From assembly GCA_959347315.1 (NCBI GenBank), contig OY365822.1:13902519-13966518 (forward strand): a stretch of 64,000 nucleotides of DNA. Reading direction: 5' to 3'. Below the pieces are notes generated by a model. That model saw nothing but the letters and a program-made list of their open reading frames with translations, was not told the DNA's origin and searched no databases. This DNA comes from Bimastos eiseni. Lineage: Eukaryota > Annelida > Clitellata > Crassiclitellata > Lumbricidae. Position 1 is the stretch's first letter, and every line of letters starts with the position of its first letter. This document shows, piece by piece, positions 15,559 through 25,080 of this stretch. Both the position numbers and the translations under genes were made by a program.

Positions 15559-17341
15559 CAATATTTCCAACACATCAACACAGTGCAGTAACCGTCCAGT
15601 AACACCAGCACATAAGTTGAATGTGCATAAGTCTGATTAACAAAGTAAAGTACAATTGCATCAAAAACACGGATCAGATCAATTATAATCTATCAACATT
15701 GAGAACTAAATCATTATAGCAGACATCCTGGTAAAAATGCACGAATATGAAATATGGCCGGCCTTTGCACTACATGCTCGTCTAGTAAAATAAATGGGGC
15801 AACCATAATGACTTACTCTTATATTTGAAGCCAACCAATCACAGAGTGACAACACTGTAATCCAACCAATCACGGGATCACGCTCCACTTTCCCAGTTAA
15901 ATCAACCAATTAAGGCGAGGTGCCGCCCTTAGCCAACCAATCATGGTCAGCGTTTATACATGACTGAGTTTCCGCCTGGCCAATTCAAATAAATCCATCT
16001 TTCTACAATCTCAATTAAGCGAATACCAAGATGCGAGAGTGTGGCTTCAGTTGCATTTCTGGCACCCAAGCGGTTCATATACATCACGATATACAGTCAT
16101 ATACGTCACAATAGATTTTATGACCATATGATGCGATCGACTCAGTTGCTTGCAAACGTAATGATGACTTAGATGATGTGACTACGTATTTCCCAGCAAA
16201 TTGTTTGCTTACGTCACAATGATTTTTTGACGTCAGGGCGGGTTATTCGACGACTCTGTAAATTCTGGTTCCAATAGTTCTCTTGCTATGATGCAATTCA
16301 CAGATTGAGCGTCTGGTATCTTGGTTCGAGTGGCTTTTGTGAGACATCGGGTTAATCCATGAAAAAGATGTTTGACGAAGGCAATTCGCGTGTTGGATAG
16401 AAGTGCAGTAAGGCAAATGTATGGCAGCAGAGGCCTTCCCTCTGGGGCCCTCGACTCCAGGCTTTGCTCAAGAACGATCCTGAGCGTCTTTCGGAGGGAG
16501 TCCACTGCTCGAGGAGTTTCTGGGTTCGTCGAATCTGAAAGAACGAATTTTCAGATGCATCAGTTGTGCGTCTGTTCAAATTTAATTGTCAAGTGGTATC
16601 TTAAAGCATGGGCGAATCTTGCCTTAGTAAAGATTAAAGTATATAATTCAAAAGTTATAATATACCAGTACGCCTTTTGAAAAAAAAAGAGCGAAACAAG
16701 AAATCACAACAAACATAAGCCCAGAACAGAATATGCAACTCTGTCGGACGCAAACCCGAAGAGACAGACAAGAAATAACATCTGAGATAAGAGGAGTAAC
16801 CGCACTAGGTTTTCCTGTACAAAAACTCTAACATCGTGCACTGGCATACTAACAGCAAATCTGGGTCATGTCAGACTAACACATAATTGCCAAGTCCTCC
16901 TAAACTATGACTTTCCAAGCTTGCAATACAGAGTTCGTTTCTTGCCGGCTGGCCGCAGTTTTGACGCATCTTCTATAAACGGGTTGGTCAAGCGTAATGG
17001 CAAGCCTACCAATCTTTCAAAGATCTGGTCATGAGTCTAGGCAGAACATACCATCCTAGAAAAGTAGCCAGACACAGCAATTTGCATATGCATGTAAAGT
17101 GTATAATTGTGTATACGTGCATAAATGCAAATATTGAAAGAGAGGAGGCATACATTACATAGGGGACCAAAAACACATACATACATACATATACACATAC
17201 ATACTTTACTTGCATGCTTGCATGCATGCATACACGTATGCATGCATAGATACATTAATAAACACGTGCAATCATACATTTCATGCATGCATACATACAT
17301 ACATGCATTGCACACATACATACATGCATTGCATACATACA

Positions 17342-17375
<34 letters not shown>

Positions 17376-18411
17376 CATACATACATACATATATACATGT
17401 AAATGCATACACACATTTATGATTGAACGGACTTACTGATGTCGCTAGTAGCAATTGGAAGGCATTCGCATGGCTGGCTGGATGAGACGGAGGATAGTTT
17501 GGCATTTCCACCATGGAGCAGGGTCAGAGCGTAGACGCACGCCCATTCCATTTCCTTCAGGTTTTGTCCGATCTTATTCAGCTCCTGAACGAATCTGAAG
17601 ACAGGAGCGACGACCCCGCTCACCTCATCCTCCGTCTGCGATTGGTTCGGAGGAAGGACCCTCACGCTGCCTCCAGGGTCCTCGACCTCTGCCCAGTTTT
17701 CCGTTCTGAGGGGTTGGTGAGTGAGTGGTGGATCCAATATGGCTCTGAGTATGGCTTGGCTACCATTGTCTTTTGCGTGGCTGAAAGCTGGAGAGGAATG
17801 CTGAAGGATGACTCCGTTGGGATGAGTCAAACGGAGAGTCTGAGGATCACAGAGAGTGGACAGGTGGTAGATCCACATTATGTAGACCTCATCGCATCTA
17901 CACAACAGACTCTGGTCCTCTACGGGAAGCTGAAACATACCATCAGACGATCCAGCATCATCATTGTCATCGTCATCGTTCTTCACCGGAAAACCTGCAG
18001 GTTCGCTATGCTTGATCATATACAAAAGTGTGGGCCCATCAACATGGAATTACCTTCCTCCCTCTGTAAGGAGTTAACTAATCTCTAGCTTCTCTCCATC
18101 GGCTTCTCACTCTTTATAGGGGTTTCTTTTTAACCAGGGTTCCCGTGCCGAAAGCGCCTGTTAATAGTTATTCCGTGAGAGGCGCTGTATAAATCTAAAG
18201 ATACGATACGATATACAGAGTACTGAACAATCAGACGGATGGCAGACAACCGGCTACGATCCTCATCAAAATGCTTATGAGATTTGGCGACTGTTCCTTC
18301 TCTGTCTCAGAACCCAATGCACGGAACACTCATCCTTACCAGGCGATGAATGCACCATAGGAGACTCATGTACATAGTTTATTTTGACTCATGTGCAGCG
18401 CCCTTTCTTCG
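15559..18411 (-). pseudogene. Array unit 7: duplicated LBD exons 9 and 10, with a missense change
   Basis: Exon 9 copy at 17512-17929 and exon 10 copy at 16233-16534. This is the only unit with a protein change: the Arg in YIRLTALL of helix 10 becomes Cys (CGC to TGC). It also has a private C to T near 16662. Microsatellite shortened to give a 2853-bp unit. Block-two variants present. Confidence 0.9.
18378..18383 (-). terminator. Candidate poly(A) signal AATAAA for the receptor
   Basis: Reading minus strand, AATAAA occurs about 700 bp after the exon 10 stop, just past the unit junction. I saw no nearer canonical hexamer in the unit. It recurs at equivalent places in other units. Confidence 0.25.
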
Positions 18412-18687
18412 CAATATTTCCAACACATCAACACAGTGCAGTAACCGTCCAGTAACACCAGCACATAAGTTGAATGTGCATAAGTCTGATTAACAAAGTA
18501 AAGTACAATTGCATCAAAAACACGGATCAGATCAATTATAATCTATCAACATTGAGAACTAAATCATTATAGCAGACATCCTGGTAAAAATGCACGAATA
18601 TGAAATATGGCCGGCCTTTGCACTACATGCTCGTCTAGTAAAATAAATGGGGCAACCATAATGACTTACTCTTATATTTGAAGCCAA

Positions 18688-19095
18688 CCAATCACAGAGT
18701 GACAACACTGTAATCCAACCAATCACGGGATCACGCTCCACTTTCCCAGTTAAATCAACCAATTAAGGCGAGGTGCCGCCCTTAGCCAACCAATCATGGT
18801 CAGCGTTTATACATGACTGAGTTTCCGCCTGGCCAATTCAAATAAATCCATCTTTCTACAATCTCAATTAAGCGAATACCAAGATGCGAGAGTGTGGCTT
18901 CAGTTGCATTTCTGGCACCCAAGCGGTTCATATACATCACGATATACAGTCATATACGTCACAATAGATTTTATGACCATATGATGCGATCGACTCAGTT
19001 GCTTGCAAACGTAATGATGACTTAGATGATGTGACTACGTATTTCCCAGCAAATTGTTTGCTTACGTCACAATGATTTTTTGACGTCAGGGCGGG
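18688..19095. promoter_or_regulatory. CCAAT-box and CRE cluster, repeated in every unit
   Basis: In unit 8, CCAAT pentamers start at 18688, 18719, 18759, 18790 and 18833, spaced 31-43 bp apart. CRE-like TACGTCA sites lie at 18955 and 19063, and a full TGACGTCA palindrome at 19081-19088 is followed by GGGCGGG. NF-Y and CREB/ATF bind such motifs in animals. The cluster lies 3' of exon 10 and about 0.8-1.5 kb upstream (minus strand) of the next unit's exon 9. Promoter function is inference. Confidence 0.35.
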
Positions 19096-19387
19096 TTATT
19101 CGACGACTCTGTAAATTCTGGTTCCAATAGTTCTCTTGCTATGATGCAATTCACAGATTGAGCGTCTGGTATCTTGGTTCGAGTGGCTTTTGTGAGACAT
19201 CGGGTTAATCCATGAAAAAGATGTTTGACGAAGGCAATTCGCGTGTTGGATAGAAGTGCAGTAAGGCGAATGTATGGCAGCAGAGGCCTTCCCTCTGGGG
19301 CCCTCGACTCCAGGCTTTGCTCAAGAACGATCCTGAGCGTCTTTCGGAGGGAGTCCACTGCTCGAGGAGTTTCTGGGTTCGTCGAAT
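19086..19387 (-). CDS. Nuclear receptor exon 10: LBD helices 9-12 and stop (array copy 8)
   Basis: Acceptor gttctttcag|AT completes an Asp codon with the G of exon 9, giving LLHDSTNPETPRAVDSLRKT. This corresponds to the helix 8-9 junction (SPDR...VE..Q in FXR-type receptors). Helix 9 (LRKTLRIVLEQSLESRAPEG) and helix 10 (LPYIRLTALLSNTRIAFVKH) follow. CIIARELLEPEF fits the AF-2 pattern of two hydrophobics, x, Glu, two hydrophobics. The TGA stop at 19088-19086 overlaps a palindromic TGACGTCA. Confidence 0.88.
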
Positions 19388-20198
19388 CTGAAAGAACGAA
19401 TTTTCAGATGCATCAGTTGTGCGTCTGTTCAAATTTAATTGTCAAGTGGTATCTTAAAGCATGGGCGAATCTTGCCTTAGTAAAGATTAAAGTATATAAT
19501 TCAAAAGTTATAATACACCAGTACGCCTTTTGAAAAAAAAAGAGCGAAACAAGAAATCACAACAAACATAAGCCCAGAACAGAATATGCAACTCTGTCGG
19601 ACGCAAACCCGAAGAGACAGACAAGAAATAACATCTGAGATAAGAGGAGTAACCGCACTAGGTTTTCCTGTACAAAAACTCTAACATCGTGCACTGGCAT
19701 ACTAACAGCAAATCTGGGTCATGTCAGACTAACACATAATTGCCAAGTCCTCCTAAACTATGACTTTCCAAGCTTGCAATACAGAGTTCGTTTCTTGCCG
19801 GCTGGCCGCAGTTTTGACGCATCTTCTATAAACGGGTTGGTCAAGCGTAATGGCAAGCCTACCAATCTTTCAAAGATCTGGTCATGAGTCTAGGCAGAAC
19901 ATACCATCCTAGAAAAGTAGCCAGACACAGCAATTTGCATATGCATGTAAAGTGTATAATTGTGTATACGTGCATAAATGCAAATATTGAAAGAGAGGAG
20001 GCATACATTACATAGGGGACCAAAAACACATACATACATACATATACACATACATACTTTACTTGCATGCTTGCATGCATGCATACACGTATGCATGCAT
20101 AGATACATTAATAAACACGTGCAATCATACATTTCATGCATGCATACATACATACATGCATTGCACACATACATACATGCATTGCATACATACATACA

Positions 20199-20232
<34 letters not shown>

Positions 20233-23200
20233 CATACATACATACATATATACATGTAAATGCATACACACATTTATGATTGAACGGACTTACTGATGTC
20301 GCTAGTAGCAATTGGAAGGCATTCGCATGGCTGGCTGGATGAGACGGAGGATAGTTTGGCATTTCCACCATGGAGCAGGGTCAGAGCGTAGACGCACGCC
20401 CATTCCATTTCCTTCAGGTTTTGTCCGATCTTATTCAGCTCCTGAACGAATCTGAAGACAGGAGCGACGACCCCGCTCACCTCATCCTCCGTCTGCGATT
20501 GGTTCGGAGGAAGGACCCTCACGCTGCCTCCAGGGTCCTCGACCTCTGCCCAGTTTTCCGTTCTGAGGGGTTGGTGAGTGAGTGGTGGATCCAATATGGC
20601 TCTGAGTATGGCTTGGCTACCATTGTCTTTTGCGTGGCTGAAAGCTGGAGAGGAATGCTGAAGGATGACTCCGTTGGGATGAGTCAAACGGAGAGTCTGA
20701 GGATCACAGAGAGTGGACAGGTGGTAGATCCACATTATGTAGACCTCATCGCATCTACACAACAGACTCTGGTCCTCTACGGGAAGCTGAAACATACCAT
20801 CAGACGATCCAGCATCATCATTGTCATCGTCATCGTTCTTCACCGGAAAACCTGCAGGTTCGCTATGCTTGATCATATACAAAAGTGTGGGCCCATCAAC
20901 ATGGAATTACCTTCCTCCCTCTGTAAGGAGTTAACTAATCTCTAGCTTCTCTCCATCGGCTTCTCACTCTTTATAGGGGTTTCTTTTTAACCAGGGTTCC
21001 CGTGCCGAAAGCGCCTGTTAATAGTTATTCCGTGAGAGGCGCTGTATAAATCTAAAGATACGATACGATATACAGAGTACTGAACAATCAGACGGATGGC
21101 AGACAACCGGCTACGATCCTCATCAAAATGCTTATGAGATTTGGCGACTGTTCCTTCTCTGTCTCAGAACCCAATGCACGGAACACTCATCCTTACCAGG
21201 CGATGAATGCACCATAGGAGACTCATGTACATAGTTTATTTTGACTTATGTGCAGCGCCCTTTCTTCGGCCAGGGCTGAGCTACGGCGATTTAAAAATCG
21301 TCTTGTTATCATTGTTGTCATTGTTAGCATTGCTATCATTGTCGTCGTCGTCACCATCACCATCACCATCACCATCACCATCATCATCATCACCACCATC
21401 ATCTTTTTTCATCATTGTAGTCGTTGTCATCATCAAGTAATCCACTCTTCCATTCAGCCAACCATCTACTCGTCCATAGTCCATACATTCGTCCAACCTC
21501 TCATCCACCAACCCATCTCCTCCATTCACCAATCCTTCCGTATTGTCCACCATCCATGAATTCTTCCATCCATTTTCCACTCATCCATCAATACAAAGTT
21601 CTAATCGTTGCTTACGTTGATGATTGAGTATATAGATTTGGCAAAGGGAATCCAACATTCGGTCAACAAGCTGAGGAAGTCGTCAAACATTCGCTCAAGT
21701 TTCTCCTCCATACACAAAGAATCGGTGCCGTTTGTTGTTAAGTCAATGGGCTCCTGCGCCAATTTTGCACCGTCTGTGGTCAGGTCCAAGTGTTCCTGTG
21801 ACAATAATGCATTTAATACTAACAGCATAATTTAACATTTTGCTAAACGTCTTCCTTAAGCATTTATGCATTTACTTATTTACACCATCTACTGATATAC
21901 ATGTACACTAGAATAGAATAAAATAGAATAGAATGCAACTGAATGACTTAGAATAAAGTAGAATAGAACATAACAGATTTACTAAGAACAGAAAAGAACG
22001 CCACATATAACAAGATAGAATAGATTAAAAAAATAGATAGAATAGATTAAAAAATAGATAGAATAGATAGAGGTCCACTGAGAATGTAGTTGATATAATC
22101 GTCTACCGTTTGCGAGTGTCTTAGGAATTTCCGGTAGCTCGTAAGGACTTGATTCGTAACAGCGTCATGATCTAAATTCTGAGAGTTCTCTCCTTGACTC
22201 TTTGATCTTTGTTTCGAGAGCTTCTGGACACCTGTTGATGATAAGAGGATAGAAACTGGATCAAATTGCAACCTAATGCTGCGTATCATTGCATAATAAA
22301 TTATATAAGTAGTACATGTAAGGCGTTATAAGATATGACAAAATAAAACAGGCTAAAAATCCTTAAAGGTTCGAATATATTATGTTTGGCAGCATTGAAG
22401 ATCTCAGCACTGAAGGACCCCACCTTGTATCTTGCATCACGCTATTTATATAGCGCCTTATAGACCTCTTGAAGGGGCTCTTCACGTCTTATCGACTGCC
22501 TTGTTTCATTTCGCCCCTTTCTCAAACTGATGAGGATATGCACCCATCGCCAATGGCTTTTCCTCGCTCTACCCCGGAGGAGGAGGAGCTATATCAAGTT
22601 TCATTGACTAAAGATTAATTAATGACGATTCGATTACTACCTTCTGGGTTCATTCCTACTTCAATGCATTTGTCGTATCGACATTTCTTGCACCGACTTC
22701 TCTCCGAAACGTTGCATCGATTCTTTCCGTCTGTGCAGAGAAACTTCGAGAAGGCGTTGTTCATTGTACTGCGCCGAAAGAAACCCTACCAACAAAAGAC
22801 CACATTCATATGAATTGGACCCAGCCAGCCGCACCCGGAAAGACAACGTTCTTAAGTCATTATTTTCAGCCACACCCGGAAAGCTACCGTTCTTACCGTC
22901 CTTATTGTCATCCACACCAAGGCCATCAACTTTGTTACCGTTTCCGTTATCATCCACCAAAGAGTCAATGTTTTGACTACCATTATTGTCAAAAACACCA
23001 AAATTCTAATAGTCAAATTGTCCTCCAAACCCGGGTCACCGATGTTGTACGTTGTCACCTATACTATCATCGTTTCGTTGACATTGTCCTCGCTATCATA
23101 CTTTTATCGCCATTGATATAGCCGTTGTCATCATTATTATCATTTTTGATCACCGTAATTTTTCTCACAACTGCTAACGTCACCCTCACTGCCATCATTA

Positions 23201-25049
23201 TTACTATCACTGCTATTCTTACCACTTCTAATGTCATTGTCACGTCATCTCTGCTGCCATCATTATTGTGATAACAATAAACACCGTCATTCTTATCGTC
23301 ATTGTTATCGTAGCAGCTGTAGATATTACCTTGCATCCTTCGCAAGTCCGGACGCCATAGTGATTCCCAGACTCCGGATTCTCGCAGACTCTGCAATTGC
23401 CTTTGCTGCTGTTGCTTCTCGGAGTGTCGACTGAAGCAACTGAAAACAGTTCAAATACACGCATTTGATCTATGTCAGCGTCACTAATCTTTTTTGGCCG
23501 CGGAACCCTCTTGATCTCAAAATATTTTGACCGAACCCCCGTTCAAAGCTAAACTTATTCTGTCGGATGTACAAACGTTTGAGAATGCAGAATTGCTTGA
23601 ATCATATTGTTCACGCTGAAGTTTTACGCGCAACCCGCGTTTTTACCTCATGGAAACGCTAATCTAAGGTAATCTATGATGTATACACGTATCTTGTGTT
23701 AATTCAGATCGAACATTCATATAGCGCCTCACCATATATAGAGTCGCTGTCTGCCTATGTATTTAACTGTCTGCTAGTAATCAATCAATATATTTGTCAA
23801 TCGGACATTCAATCAATATTTCTATGTACTTACGAATAATCAATTGACCTATCAACGTGTCTACATCTGACAATCTATCCCCAGCATATCTAGGTCAATC
23901 TATATGTCTTTATTCTTTTCATTCTATCTCACTCTATCTAACTGGACTACGGACATTTCTTTACTACCTTCTCCTGTTTCCGAGGACGTTCCTGGAGGGT
24001 TGTTAATCGATTTAGAAGCCTCGTCCTCTTCCTTCTTCTCTTCTATCTTTTCCTCCTCCTTGTCGGAAAGATCGAGTTCATACTTGTCATCAACTTCATC
24101 ATGATCGGTCTGAAGAGGAGGATTGAGAGAAGAAATAGGATTATGAGGAGAAAGAGGAGCATCGAGAAGAGGAATAAAGGAGGAGGATTGAGTACTGGAA
24201 AGAGGAAGATGCGGAGGATAGAAGAGGCAGGACATTGGATCCTGGTGAGCAAGTACGTTCGGATGAAGAAGATGAGCGACTGGAGCAGGATGAGTGGCAA
24301 GGGCAATGAAAGTAAGATTCGAGGGAGATGAACCCGATTGCAGAGAAAAATCGAATGGGACGAACAAAGGCGAAGCATCAGTCACGGATGAGGAAGCGAC
24401 AACGAGAGGAGGAAGAGTAGGAGGAGGGTCCGGAGGAGACAGAGGAGGAGGAAAAATAGGAAGAGACGAGGAGCAATTGCCTGGAAGAGGGTGCCAGCCA
24501 GGAGGGAGAGCGGAATGATAGGCTGTGGAAGAAAGAGCGGACGAATTGGTAGAGGAGCTGAAGAGGCCGACGAAAATGGAAGACGATGCAAATAGAACGA
24601 AGAAAGTAGCGAAGAAGAAGAAGAAGAAATCTGACTTTGTGAGCATGAAATTCCTGCGATAACAAAAGAACACTGTTATTGTAAGACATCGCAACATAAC
24701 AAGATATGAGGACTGCACTTTTAAACGGTGACCTCAGCGCGGCTTCGGAACTGTGCACCATCGCTGAATGCCTTGTCCAACGAGAACCGACGCAGTATTT
24801 CGCCAGCCTCAGCAGCTTTTCCAGTTCGATTATCAAGTACTTGATTACGCTTACGACATACATAAATAAATGTACGCTTACTTGCTCAGCTATAAATTGT
24901 GTACATTCATTTATGCGTGTGCACTCAGGTACATAGCGCCGGTGAATAAGCTGGTCTCCCTGACGTGGCTTTTGTGGGCGCTAAGAAATTTTCAAGGATT
25001 TACATTACATTACATTACATATGCATACATACATACATACATACATACA

Positions 25050-25080
<31 letters not shown>

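Larger units (their letters stand above)
1..21268 (-). repeat. Tandem array of 2853-2861-bp units carrying LBD exons 9 and 10
   Basis: Seven complete units and one partial unit run head to tail. Junctions are at 1273, 4134, 6991, 9844, 12701, 15558 and 18411, and the right edge is 21268, where TTTCTTCG is followed by unique sequence instead of CAATATTTCC. Unit lengths are 2861, 2857, 2853, 2857, 2857, 2853 and 2857. They differ by multiples of 4 because of a TACA microsatellite. Otherwise only a handful of substitutions distinguish units. Read on the minus strand, each unit holds exon 9, the microsatellite intron, exon 10 and about 0.7 kb of 3' flank. The array continues beyond the left edge. 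Confidence 0.97.
18412..21268 (-). repeat. Array unit 8, continuous with the upstream receptor exons
   Basis: This unit supplies exons 9 and 10 of the assembled receptor (20369-20786 and 19086-19387). Its right edge is the array boundary, and a private C to T at 21246 lies near it. The TACA microsatellite occupies about 20026-20258 inside intron 9. Confidence 0.95.

Noticed and set aside
20026..20296. His/Thr/Tyr- and Cys/Met/Tyr-rich ORFs over the TACA tracts in each unit
   Set aside because: Translations of a tetranucleotide microsatellite inside an intron.
1..21268. CRISPR-like or satellite centromeric array
   Set aside because: Units are 2.85 kb, contain spliced coding exons and have no short repeat-spacer pattern. 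The array is a gene-segment duplication.
24523..24718. Extending receptor exon 4 to the ATG at 24718
   Set aside because: The extra frame encodes poly-Phe and hydrophobic residues from a polypyrimidine tract ending in a strong acceptor at 24523, and only the 24522 start keeps phase with exon 3.
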